Positions 21,453 to 31,860 of a DNA stretch of 64,000 nt are shown piece after piece. Each line of letters opens with the position of its first letter. The first letter of the stretch is position 1. The DNA is from Camellia lanceoleosa (taxonomy: Eukaryota > Streptophyta > Magnoliopsida > Ericales > Theaceae). Under the pieces are notes generated by a model. The model had not been told where the DNA came from. It searched no databases and worked only from the letters and a program-made list of their open reading frames with translations. A program made the translations under genes and the position numbers. The stretch spans positions 123,819,752 to 123,883,751 of the forward strand of contig CM045762.1 of assembly GCA_025200525.1 (NCBI GenBank), read 5' to 3'.

Positions 21453-22298
21453 ATTGGCCGAATTACAACAACAGTCATTATAGTTTGGGGCTCGTATCAC
21501 TTTGATACTTAACTTTTCAATTGTGACGCATTTGACCCTGAATTTTAAATGTTGTTCCAAATAAGAACAATTGAAGATATCATTGCTCAAATTCAAAAGT
21601 AAAGTCGTCAATTTAACAAAATATAAACTAATTTGACAAAAATAATTGTCAAAAAAATATTTTTGAATTTTTAAAAATTATTTCTACCCACCAAAGATAA
21701 AATTATATAAAATTGATAATCTTTTACACATTTATTTATTTGCCAGATTAATTTTTATTATGTATTTGGATGATGATTATGTAATGGATGGTTGTTTTTA
21801 TTTTCATTAAATTAGTTTATATTTTTTTTTAAAAATCAAACGTGGCGACAATTTTGATATTATTATTAAATCAATCCATTAAATTAAAAAATACAAAATT
21901 AAAAACATTTCATATATTAAATATATCGATTATACATTAAAAGTCTAACAACCACCTATTACATAATCATCATCCAAACTGATAATAAAAATTAATTTGG
22001 TAAAATAAAAAATAAATAAATGTTTAAAAGATTTATTAATTTTACATAATTTTATCTTTGTGGGTAGAAAAAAAAAAATTAAAATTCAAAAATATTTTTT
22101 TGACATTTATTTTGTCAAATTAGTTTATATTTTATTAAATTAACGACTTTGCCCTTGAAATTGAACAATGATATCTTCAATTGTCCTTATTTGGAGCAAA
22201 ATTCAAAATTCAAAGTCAAATATGTTACAATTGAAAAGTCATGGATCAAAGTGACACGAGTTCCAAACTATAAGAACTATTAGTGTAATTCACCCTAG
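21453..22298. mobile_element. Foldback MITE with ~350-base inverted arms
   Basis: The left arm (GAATTACAAC..., TATAGTTTGGGGCTCG, ATCACTTTGAT, CAATTGTGAC) recurs inverted on the right (GTGTAATTCACCCTAG end, CGAGTTCCAAACTATA, ATCAAAGTGAC, GTTACAATTG). The arms extend through AATATTTTTTTGAC, GATAAAATTAT and ATAATCATCATCCA. The middle is very A+T-rich. Ends of the form TTAGGGTGAATTACAC are common in plant Mutator-type MITEs. A clear target duplication is not seen. Confidence 0.65.
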
Positions 22299-22379
22299 AA
22301 TTATTTTATGTGTATTTTACTAGGCATTTTGCCCAGAAGGTTAGAGTTGCTAACATAAACTTTAAAAGATGCATGTTGG

Positions 22380-22573
22380 CTAGGGATGAGCAGCGGATAT
22401 ATCAATCAGTCCAAACCGACCAAACCAAACTGATCCGTAACATTTTGGACGGATGTATGATGACGAGCAAACAGTTGCAGATTGATTTTTTCCAATCCAT
22501 CTAGTTTTGGATGGATGGCGGATTTGAGGTTCCTTTGGCCGCAACCGAACTGCCAAACCCCGAGCACCCCTAA
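22380..22573. mobile_element. Small hAT-like non-autonomous element
   Basis: It begins TAGGGATGAGCAGCGG, and its other end reads TTAGGGGTGCTCGG on the minus strand, so it has short imperfect inverted ends of the TAGGGGTG type. The interior has CCGACCAAACCAAAC and GGATGGATGGCGGATTTG words. It is about 194 bp, non-coding, with no clear 8-bp duplication. Confidence 0.45.
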
Positions 22574-22920
22574 TAATTTGTAAAACTTTGTATTTTCAAT
22601 TTATTTAGATATTTTGTTTGTGTTTTCAATTAAAAATGAGTTCAAATATTCTGATGAAAAAGAGTTTTGAACTTAAATATATTTTTTGAATTTAAAAAAA
22701 TAAATGTATTATTTATATATACTTTTTGGTTTTTAAATCTAACTCTAAAAATAATAAATAAAAAAGATGATTTATGCTAGTTGATTTTTGTTTTCAAAAA
22801 CATATATAGATGTAACAAGACTACTCTCTTCATGGTTTTGGTAGTTTAAATTATTTTTATATTTTAAGAACCACATATTATAATACTTTATATGGATGTG
22901 ACATGCTGTGATTGTAATCA
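22574..22920. other. A+T-rich spacer at the Copia breakpoint
   Basis: No recognisable gene or repeat is seen. It lies between the hAT-like element and the point where Copia reverse transcriptase homology stops, just after YVDDMLIVGQD. Confidence 0.4.
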
Positions 22921-24720
22921 TAGTGTAATCTTGACCCACAATTAACATGTCATCAACATAAAGCAAAAGAATAATAAATTTACCATCCGAAAAATTTTTC
23001 ACAAACACACAATGGTCTGAAGTGGTTTTAGAAAAACCATTATTCATCATGAAATAGTCAAATTTTTTGTACCATTGCCGCGAAGCTTGCTTGAGACCAT
23101 ACAAACTTTTCTTCAATTTGCAAACAAATTTCTCTTTTCCTTTTTCCACAAAACCATCCGGTTGCTCCATGTAAATTTTTTCTTCAAGATCACCATGAAG
23201 AAATGCAGTTTTCATATCAAGTTGTTCAACTTCAAGGTTCATACTTGCAGCCATGCCAAGTACAACTCGAATAGAAGACATCTTCACAACCGGTGAGAAA
23301 ATCTCATCAAAGTCAATGCCTTTCTTTTGCCCAAAGCCTTTCACAACAAGACGTGCTTTATAACTTAGATTCTTGCTACCATTCTTCAATTTGAAAACCC
23401 ACTTATTTTTCAGAATTTTCCTCCCTTTAGGCAACTTCACTAAATCATAAGTGTGATTTTCAAGTAAGGAATTCATCTCCTCTTCCATTGCCTTTTTCCA
23501 ATCATCTTTCTTTGCATGCTCAATTGCTTCTTGGTAGCTCTCAGGCTCCCCTTGATCAGAAATCAACACAAATTCATTGGGAGGATACTTTCTTGAAGGT
23601 TGTCGGTCCCTTGTAGATTTCCTCAACTCAAGTTGTGGTGGCGGTTCTTGAGTTGGATGCTCTTCCTCAATTTCTGGCTTAACTTCATTAGGATTAGCAT
23701 CATCCTTTACATCTTCAATATGTGACTGCACATCTCCCCCATTTTCATCATCAACTGAAGATGAAGGAGATGGATCCATGTCAATGAGATCACTAGTTTT
23801 TGGCTCCGGTTGATCACCTTTACCAAAGTCTTCAATTGTTTGGTCTTCAAGAAACACAACATCACGGCTTCGAACGACTTTCTTGTCGACCGGATCCCAC
23901 AATCTATACCCGAATTCATCGTGCCTATAGCCAAGAAAAATACATTGTCTTGACTTACTATCAAGCTTGGACCTCTCATCCTTTGGAATGTAAACAAAAG
24001 CTCGGCAACCAAACACTCTCAAGTGCTCATAAGACACATTTTTGCCAGTCCAAACTCTTTCAGGAACATCACCATTCAAAGGATAGCAACGAGACAAATT
24101 GATCACGTCAACCGCTGTCCTCATTACCTCACCCCAAAAGGATCTTGGCAATTTAGCTTGTGAAAGCAAACACCTTATTCTTTCCACAATGATGCAGTTC
24201 ATCCTCTCAGCAACGCCATTTTGTTGAGGAGTCTTCTTAACTGTCTTTTGGTGCCGAATACCTTGGCTGCAACAATACTCATCAAATGGCCCAATGTATT
24301 CACCACCATTGTCTGATCGAATGCACTTCAATTTCTGCCATGTTTCTCTTTCAACCATGGCTTGAAAATGCTTAAATACTTCTAGAACTTGATCTTTAGT
24401 TTTTAGTAAAAAAGTCCAAACTTTCCTTGAATAATCATCAATGAAAGTAACAAAATAAAGTGCATCACTATGTATTCTAACTTTCAAAGGACCACAAACA
24501 TCCGAATGAATCAACTCCAATACATTTTCTTTTCTAGAAGCAACATTTTTATAAAAAGAAACTCTATGTTGTTTACCTGCCAAACAATGAACACAAGTTT
24601 TAAGATGTGTACCTTTCAAACCAGGTATAAGCTTTTTCTTGAACAAAACCTGTAGCCCTTTTTCACTCATATAGCCAAGCCGTTTGTGCCATAATTTGAT
24701 AGAAGTATCATCTTCAAGTG
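22921..24720 (-). pseudogene. pol: Copia integrase and reverse transcriptase (truncated)
   Basis: Sense order on the minus strand: the pre-integrase zinc-binding segment (KLWHKRLGYMSEKGL..., CVHC), integrase core with HSDVCGPL, IRSDNGGEY and the TPQQNGVAERMN glutamate region, and FGCRAFVYIP with FLGYRHDEFGYRLWDP. An acidic linker follows, then reverse transcriptase with the LDMKTAFLHGDLEEKIYMEQPDGF and YVDDMLIVGQD motifs. The catalytic aspartates and the integrase D-D-E set are visible. The frame is open for over 580 residues but ends abruptly after YVDD, where homology is lost. A frameshift near 24720 separates it from gag-protease. It is better preserved than the gypsy copies nearby. Confidence 0.9.
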
Positions 24721-25575
24721 CATTGACAACACCTTTACAAATTTTTCCTTACATTGAGTCTTCTTGCACTTAGCCACCACCAAAGAACATTTTGTGAGCT
24801 TCCATATTCCATCACCAAATTTGTTGTTGAAGCCTTCATCATCTAGCTTCCCAGTAGAGATCAAATTAAGGCAAATGTCGGGAACATGTCTCACATCTTG
24901 AAGCAATAACTTGCAGCCCAAATTTGTTTCCAAGCAAACATCACCCATGCCAATAATCTTGGACAAACCTTCATTACCCATTTGAACAGAACCATAATCT
25001 CCTTTGGTATAGGTAGTGAAAAAATCAACTCGAGAAGTCACATGAAAAGAAGCACCAGATTCAATCACCCAATTGCTCTCTTGGCCCACAAAATTGATAC
25101 AATCATCTTCACAAACGACCATGAGATCACCATTGGTAGTAACTGCTGTTGTGTCTTCTTGCTTCTTATCCACACTTTTGTCACGCCTTTTCTCTTTGTT
25201 CTTGAGCTTTCGGCATTCTCGCTTCATGTGCCCTTTCTCATGGCAGTAATAGCACTCAATATCTTTCTTTAAAAAAGAACCATCTTTTGATTTGTCATGG
25301 CTTTGATCACGACCATGTGGAGTCTTACTCCTCCCCCTTGTTTTGCTTTGGCCTTTCACAACAAATGCTTCCGAATGAGAGGCACCCGCTGATTTTCTTC
25401 TAGTTTCTTCATTCAACAAACTACTAGTGACTTGGCCCATTGTGACAACTTCATCGGGCGCCGAATTACTAACTGTCACAACCAAAGTTTTCCAACTTTC
25501 GGGCAAAGAACTAAGTAGCATCAAAGCCTACAACTCATCATCAAAAAAAAATTTCATAGAAACAAGTTGGTTAAC
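24721..25575 (-). pseudogene. gag: Copia gag C-terminus and protease
   Basis: It continues the gag cut by the solo LTR. NQLVSMKFFFDDEL, then an in-frame stop in place of Gln, then LMLLSSLPESWKTLVVTVSNSA, the standard Copia gag core. A CCHC zinc knuckle CYYCHEKGHMKREC follows a basic stretch. The protease has WVIESGASFHVTSRVDFFTTY. The catalytic motif should be DSGAS, and here the aspartate codon has become glutamate. Further motifs are LQDVRHVPDICLNLISTGKLDDEGF. The frame then shifts near 24720. Confidence 0.88.
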
Positions 25576-26355
25576 TGTCACACCCCAAACTTGCCCCTAA
25601 AAGTTCGGGCATGACCTATACATAAATGGATACATAACCTGATATACATACTCTATGGGGCCAGAACGGAAGCAGTAAATATCAAAATTTGACAATAAAA
25701 AAAACAATAATCTCCATTGAGCTACTTCTACATGCCAGGATCTCATTCATCACATGCATTATAGCGGATAAACAAAGTTCTAAACTATACCCCGGAGCAT
25801 ACGCATACCCATATACAGTCCCTGCCCTATACTTGGGCGTATACAAAAATAAACATGAAAGTTATATACATTAACCTTAGATGGACACTCAAAAAAAAAA
25901 AGCTACATCTTAACAACTTAACAAACTAAGTACAGTGCCTGGACATATGAAGGTTGACACAAGAAAACAGACGTCTTGGTTAGTACTGTCCACCTGATTG
26001 GTGACCTACAGAAACAGACAAAATAGAGAGTGAGCTGGGCTCAGTGAATAGTAATACATAAATAAAATGATGCTTAACTTGAAACATAATACATATCAAT
26101 GCATATAAGAATACGGAGTTCATATAGTTAGTCTGAATCTGTGTTAAGTACATAACGGCCTCCGGCCCAATCCTGCACATAAACCTCATAAATGTAATGG
26201 TTATAAGCCCTTAACCCTGCAACATAAACATCATAACATAATGACATAATGGCTATAAGCTCGTAATCTTGCAACATAAACATCATATCATCATAATATA
26301 ATGGCTATAAGCTCGTAATCTTGCAACATAAACATCATATCATCATAACATTATG

Positions 26356-26757
26356 GCTATAAGCCTTTGAAACGTGGTGGCACAAGGCCCTTGAAACGTA
26401 TGGCACGAGGCCCTTGGAAACATATGGCACTAAGGCCCTTGAAAACATATGGCACTAAGGCCCTTGAAAGTTGGCATATAGCCCTTGAAAGTGGCATGAA
26501 GCCCTTGGAAACATGTGGCATAAAGCCCTTGAAAATGGCATGAAGCCCTTGTAAACATATTGGCATTAAAGCCCTTGTAAATGGCATGAAGCCCTTGTAA
26601 CTTGTAATGGCATAAAGCCCTTGTAACTTGTAATGGCATAAAGCCCTTGTAAATGGCACGAGGCCCTTGAAAATGGCATAAAGCCCTTGAAAATGGCACG
26701 AGGCCCTTGAAAATGGCATAAAGCCCTTGAAAATGGCACGAGGCCCTTGTAAACATA
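26356..26757. repeat. Minisatellite, ~21-bp unit, AAGCCCTTGAAAATGGCAT
   Basis: About nineteen head-to-tail units alternate between AAGCCCTTGAAAATGGCATA, GAGGCCCTTGAAAATGGCAC and longer forms with AACATATGGCA or CTTGTAATGGCA. The overlapping open frames here are products of the repeat and are not genes. It is followed on the left (26200-26350) by a few 47-bp units with GCTCGTAATCTTGCAACATAA. Confidence 0.85.
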
Positions 26758-26869
26758 TTGTCGTATCATAAATGGAAATAAATCATACATGTTCTTTATG
26801 AATATTCCTTATGCTTGAACCATAAATAGAGATTGTAAGTCATATCTGTAATATACTTGATCTTGTAAC

Positions 26870-27110
26870 ATACTTGAACTGGTAACCTGCTTGAACTTAT
26901 AACATACATGAACTTGTAATATACTTGAACTTACAACATACATGAACTTGTAACATTTATAAACTTGTACCATGCTTGAACTTGTAACTTATAGTGAACT
27001 TGTAACATACTTGTATTCGTAACATTCATGGACTTGTAACATACGTAAACTTGTAAACTTGTAACATTCTTGAGCTTGTAACATACTTGACTTATAACAT
27101 GTGTAAACTT
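26870..27110. repeat. CTTGTAACATACTTGAA-type tandem repeat
   Basis: Some twelve imperfect units of 17-19 bp carry ACTTGTAACATACTTGA, TTGAACTTGTAACA and variants. It is part of the solo LTR and non-coding. Confidence 0.75.
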
Positions 27111-28127
27111 ATTTCAGAGCCTTACAGAATTCCAGAATCATAGGAAGGTTGTTTCATTCTTTCTCTTACTTATTTACCTTGAATCATCTACATAAACATA
27201 TGACATTTATCTTCCTTGAAACATTTACTTAAACACATAACATTTATCTTCCTTGGATCATTTATATACATATAACGTTTATCTTCTTTAAATCATTTAC
27301 ATACATAAGCAATGGAATTAACAGAACACTAATGGCAATCATTAGCGGTGGTAAAGCGTACTACTACTCACTGTGTTCAGGTGCGTAGTCCGCCCCTTGT
27401 AGCTAACCCTACACAAGTCACGTAATTCAAACATAATCCATTTTAGTATAACATCATTTACAATTCAACATAATTCAACGTAAACCCTTGAATCTCATTT
27501 TAACATTTCAAAATCGAGTTCATGTCATTCATATCCTTGATAGATTATTTCCCTAATTTTTCTTTTACATGGTAGCATGAATTCCAACATTTATAACAAA
27601 GTTCATTCGCAAATTTTAAACATAATTTTCAAGTATCACCAAATTCCAATTAAACTTGCACATATGTAATTCAACCTACTAATTTCATGATTCTACTTCC
27701 AATTTGGCCAAATCATCAATTAATATCATTACCCAACCTAGGGTTTCAAGAAAACATTGAAATTCAAGAAAAATTCATACTTATTCACCCATCACTTTTC
27801 ATTCCAATTTTCCATTGATTATACACCTAGGATACATGGTCCATCACTTTAATCCATCTATTTAACTCTCAAGATTCATTACCTCAAGAATGAAGCAAGC
27901 CTTGGTGAGATTCCTCCATAATTTCGGAATTCCAATCGGTTGCAAATGTTGATCTTCATGCCTTCTTCATTCCTTGGTGGAAAATCTTGATCAAAACTTA
28001 GGGAAATGGTGAGGATTTGGGATCAAAACCCTAGGGTTTTCGGACCTAGGGAGAGAGGAGAGAAGAGGGGAAAAGAAAATGTGAGAAATGATCCAAAAAT
28101 TCTGGTTTAAAGCTGCTGTCCCGTAAT

Positions 28128-28163
28128 TCCCGCTCGAGCGGAGAAATTCCCGCTCGAGCGGAC
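28128..28163. promoter_or_regulatory. Two perfect palindromes CCGCTCGAGCGG
   Basis: Two identical 12-bp palindromes are 19 bases apart (CCGCTCGAGCGG, AGAAATTC, then again). They are followed on the plus strand by ACCTGTTTTCAGCA. They lie about 370 bases inside the LTR and just upstream (minus sense) of the TC-rich leader. Other LTR families in the window have the same motif type. Confidence 0.55.
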
Positions 28164-28516
28164 CTGTTTTCAGCACAGATCCCGAAACTTTGAACAGGCG
28201 TAACTCTCCCATCCGGACTCCGTTTTAGGTCGTTCTTGTGGTCAAATTGAAGCCCCGGAGATAAGCTTTCCAATGGTTCCAACCTCACATTCAAATTCAA
28301 AGTGTGGAAAAAGAAAAGGGCAAAAGAGTGACGGCTGATCATAGATTACCTAACCAAATTATATTCTTTGGTCCAATCTTACTTTACCATCACACCACTA
28401 CCTCAATCAATACTCCAAAATAAATAAAAACATTCTCAATTCCAATAGATATAGTTGAATTAAAGCATATTAGCCCCTAATTAAATAAGGATGACTTTTG
28501 GGGTCATTACATTAAC

Positions 28517-28858
28517 AATACTCTCTATTTTAAATTAATCAACTTACGAAACAGAAAAGCTTTATTTGTGGCTAATTTCCTATCATAAAGGCCTTCTAAT
28601 TTTTTTCATAAATCATGTGCTGAGGTTTCAGTAACAACGTGATGAAACACACTGCCATCAATCCATTGACAGATAACATCAGCAGCTTTTCGATTAAGCT
28701 TCTTTCATTCATCATCTTTCATATCATCAGGTTTGCCACTATCACCCTCAATAGGCCCATACAAATCTTTACAAAATAATAGGTCCTCTATTTTAGTTTT
28801 CCAAGTTACCCAATTGCTTCCATTGAAGCTAGACATACAACCCACATTCCCCTCCATT
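28517..28858 (-). pseudogene. gag: Copia gag N-terminus
   Basis: It starts with MEGNVGCMSSFNGSNWVTWKTKIEDLLFCKDLYGPI, the standard start of Copia gag, and continues DDMKDDE, then TGA in place of Trp, KLNRKAADVICQWIDGSVFHHV, another stop for Trp, and KKLEGLYDRKLATNKAFLFRKLINLK. Two nonsense changes are thus TGG to TGA type. It is interrupted after about 110 residues by the solo LTR at 28511. The primer site and LTR lie just upstream. Confidence 0.87.
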
Positions 28859-28894
28859 GATTTATACAAATAAAAAAATCCAAATAAACCGTAA

Positions 28895-28906
28895 GCTCTG
28901 ATACTA
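28895..28906 (-). other. Copia primer-binding site (tRNA-Met)
   Basis: The minus strand reads TAGTATCAGAGC, one base off TGGTATCAGAGC, two bases after the 5' LTR end CCCTAACA. Confidence 0.85.
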
Positions 28907-28908
28907 GT

Positions 28909-29627
28909 TGTTAGGGAAAAAAATATGATTCCCACAAGTAAATCAATCAATGGGAATAAAAACTAATGCGGAAAAATTAAATTAAAAGCAACACAAGAAT
29001 TTGATGTGGTCCCATCAATGTGAGGTACGTCCACGAGATCGAAATCCGATTCCACTATCAACCAAAAAGTTTCCAAACGATTACAAACGAGACACGAATG
29101 GCCTCACAAAACCACCCTTAGGTGAATTCCAAATAATCACAAATAAACAAGAGGAAAGATCTCACCAAACAGATGAACAAAAGTCTTCGAAACCAGAATT
29201 ATAGAAGACACAAATCTGAATCAAACTAGCACCAAATCAGAGACATATGCTTCCAGAAGAAACCCACCAAAATTGAATTGCACAGAGCCTATATTTTTCT
29301 CTCACCGAAAAATATATATAAATACTTGAAGCACGATGTCCCATAAATCAATTAGCTGTTGTTCCACAAAGAAAATCCCATCGAATTGATTGATGACAAA
29401 CTGCTCTATCAGCCGCTACACCCCTTCAAAAGAGCTAAACAATATATTTATATATTGTTAAATTTTGTGTTTGTTTTATTAAAACCCTAGTAGTTACCAA
29501 ACTGAATTAGGTCTCCACAAATTAGATATAATATATAAAAATATATTATAACTAATATCAAACCAAATTAAACTCTTTTAATAAACCAATTGGGTCCCAC
29601 ACTCCAAATAAGGAGGTATACCCAACA
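28909..29627 (-). repeat. 5' LTR of the Copia element
   Basis: It starts (minus) TGTTGGGTATACC and ends CCCTAACA. It is a 719-bp near-match to 17432-18148. It contains TATAAATA-like A+T stretches around 29310 and 29450 that could hold the promoter, but none stands out. Confidence 0.9.
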
Positions 29628-29668
29628 CTAGCAACTAAGGAATTGAAAGAAATAGGAGGGTATACATT

Positions 29669-29947
29669 CTAAAGAGGAGGAAGAGACTTGGAGGCTAGGG
29701 ATTTAGCAACCCAATAAGCCACCTTGTTGTTACCATGGCGAGTGCGAGAGAAAGAGAGCTGGAGTTGAGAAGCCAAACTTCTAACATCGCGAATCACAGC
29801 ATTAAGCTCCCACGGAAGGACATTTTCAGAAGCACTAAGCTGAATGACTTGTCGATTATCGCTCTCAATGATCACATGCAGGCGACTATGGGTTTGAGCA
29901 AAAAGGCAGGCCATACGGACTGCATGGGCCTCAGCCTGGGAGGCTGA
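29669..29947 (-). pseudogene. LINE RNase H, C-terminal half
   Basis: The minus strand encodes QAEAHAVRMACLFAQ, then IIESDNRQVIQLSASENV, WELNAVIRDVRSLASQL and FSRTRHGNNKVAYWVAKSLASKSL. This is the C-terminal half of the plant LINE-type RNase H (RVT_3): the ESD aspartate and the late RxxN..AH..A region, here with H replaced by Y (KVAYWVAK). It ends in a stop and runs into the LINE 3' UTR, which the Copia element splits. The N-terminal half (YDAAYYPRSSKAAI...) is at 32506-32630, beyond the solo LTR. Confidence 0.85.
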
Positions 29948-31055
29948 TGTAATAACCCGACCCTCGCATGTGATTCTGCTATATTTTAGTCTTTATTCTA
30001 TGCTTACAAATGCTTCATGTGAAACTGCATGAGAAATTAAGTTTAAGTATATATATGACTTATGAATCGAACCTGTATCTGTTTATTAAGGAAAAGTATC
30101 TGTTACCATTATAATGTTAAATCAAAAATTGGAAGCCCTAGAGGCTTAATTATTTGAAATTGATTATATATCTGTGATCAGCATAATTTTTAAGTAATAT
30201 TAAGCATGTTTATGAAATTTCAATTTTGGAATGATTAAACGATTGAATTTTGTCTTATATGCTTTATATATGAATCTATATAAGTTCAAGTCTTCTTAAG
30301 TGTGATCAAACCTTGAAGTATCTCCTGGAAAGGAAAAAAAAAATGAAATAAGAGAAAAGGGAAAGGTCAACAAGGAAGGAGGTGAGATTAATTAGGAGGA
30401 TCTTGGAGATTTGTGAAGCCAAGGTATGTGAAATTAATTTTGCATAAACTTTCTCTTAACCATGTGTAAAAATTCTCCTTTCAATTGTGAGGAGGGGTTG
30501 TCAAATTCTTATGGAAGTTACTAGGGTTGTAATGGAGAGTTGTGTGTAATTCTTGTGTGATTATCAAGATATGCTCATCAATGGGTTGGGTTGGGATCTA
30601 ATTTAAGTGTTGTCTAGGATTCTACTTCAATCTTTAGTTTCCATGCCACACTCATGTAATTCTACTTATGAATTGTGCTATATTTATGGACATAAGGAAT
30701 CTTATGTGTTTATGTTACATAATTGATAAGATCATCCTATCTTTGAGTATTGTAGTCTAACTTCCTTGAATTGTTATGTTTGAACTCAAATATGGAAACA
30801 TATGGCTCTATGTGTATATATATATATGTGAGAATAATCAAGGAAAAAGGAATTGGATGGTAGTTACGAATTTAAAGTTTTGATGAATCAAATTGAGTTG
30901 TGAAGTTAAGAGCTAGTTTATATTGAGAATCATCATGTATGTGTAATGATTTGGAACCTTGTTTTGGCAATTAAAGGATCTAATTTCGACCTTGTTGATG
31001 CTCACAAAAAGTGGGATTTTTTAGAATTTTCGAACTGCCAAACAGGGCTTTGGCC

Positions 31056-31200
31056 ACACGTGCGGAGGCCATGGCCGCACATGTGGAGAAGAGGGAAAAA
31101 ATCTGGGTTGCCTACTGTCTACGGCCGCTCGTGCGGAGGAGGGGGACCGCACGTGCGGTCCATGTCCGCTCGTGCGGAGGGGGCTGCCGCACGTGCGGCC
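31056..31200. promoter_or_regulatory. Array of CCGCACGTGCGG and CCGCTCGTGCGG motifs
   Basis: Six 11-12-bp motifs occur in order: CACACGTGCGG, CCGCACATGTGG, CCGCTCGTGCGG, CCGCACGTGCGG, CCGCTCGTGCGG, CCGCACGTGCGG. The G+C-rich block stands out from its A+T-rich surroundings. CACGTG is the G-box core bound by plant bHLH and bZIP factors; occupancy here is inference. Short open frames over the block are by-products. Confidence 0.55.
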
Positions 31201-31594
31201 CAGGTCGGAAAGCATTCCGGTTCTGTTTTGCGTGCTCGACCCTCTGATGTTTTAAAAGATTTTTGTTTTTGATAATATAGTTGTAAATTCATTCAAAGCA
31301 TGTGATTCAAGAACTAATTTAACAAGAAAAAGAGGAACTAATGTGAATCTTTGTGTGTGTGTAGGAAGCACTTCAAGAGGAACTAGTGCCCCGCCGCAAC
31401 ACAGTGAGTAATAGTACTCGATATACCTCAATCACGTTAATCATTATTGTTATTGACGTTATGTTTAATATGTATGTTACTTGGAAACCAATGTGAAGTT
31501 ATGAATTTGAGACACATTGTGAAATTATGAAAACATCAAAAGGAATTGTGAAGTTATGAACCAATGTGGCCAAGGGCCATTTGCGAAGTTACAA

Positions 31595-31860
31595 ACCTAT
31601 GAGGCCGAGGGCCGACTTGTGAACTACGTGAAACATGAAACTATGACTATGAGGCCGAGGGCCGACTTGTGAACTATATGAAACATGAAACTATGACTAT
31701 GAGGCCGAGGGCCGACTTGTGAACTATGTGAAACATGAAACTATGACTATGAGGCCAAGGGTCGACTTGTGAACTATGTGAAACATGAAACTATGAATCT
31801 ATGAGGACGATGGCCGACTTGTGAAATTGTGAATCCAAAAGGCCGAATGCCGATGTAATA
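31595..31860 (+). repeat. Minisatellite, 50-bp unit
   Basis: Five units each contain TATGAGGCCGAGGGCCGACT and GTGAAACATGAAACTATGA. The period is exactly 50 for the first four (31601, 31651, 31701, 31751), then 52. Flanking degenerate units extend to about 31520 and 31910. Confidence 0.85.

Larger units (their letters stand above)
25576..28511 (-). mobile_element. Solo LTR in Copia gag (2.9 kb)
   Basis: On the minus strand it starts TGTAATGACCCCAAAAG and ends AAGTTTGGGGTGTGACA. A perfect target duplication TTAAC is at 25571-25575 and 28512-28516, and Copia gag continues on both sides. The end resembles that of the LTR at 29948-32505 (CATGCCCAAACTTT...). Inside, in minus order: two 12-bp palindromes (28163-28128), a TC-rich leader with AAACCCTAGGG (about 28080-28010), a splice-donor-like TTGAGGTAATG near 27886, and two minisatellites (27110-26870 and 26757-26356). 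No primer site or coding sequence. Confidence 0.9.
17432..29627 (-). mobile_element. Copia retrotransposon with nested insertions
   Basis: Two matching LTRs of about 717 bp (28909-29627, the 5' LTR, and 17432-18148, the 3' LTR) start TGTTGGGTATAC on the minus strand and end CCCTAACA/CCCTAATA. Between them are a Met primer site, gag, protease, integrase, reverse transcriptase and the end of RNase H in Copia order (integrase before reverse transcriptase). The flanks GCTAG and GTAAG (minus strand) agree at three of five bases, a decayed target duplication. A solo LTR interrupts gag (25576-28511). The reverse transcriptase/RNase H junction has been replaced by the debris cluster 18346-22920. Confidence 0.88.

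Noticed and set aside
26356..26757. Regularly spaced short repeats resembling a CRISPR array, with three overlapping open frames
   Set aside because: The units are contiguous with no unique spacers, the context is a plant LTR, and the open frames exist only because the unit lacks stops. It is a minisatellite.
31021..31272. Open frames rich in Arg, Gly, Ala over the CACGTG array
   Set aside because: Composition by-product of the palindromic motifs inside a solo LTR; no family signature.
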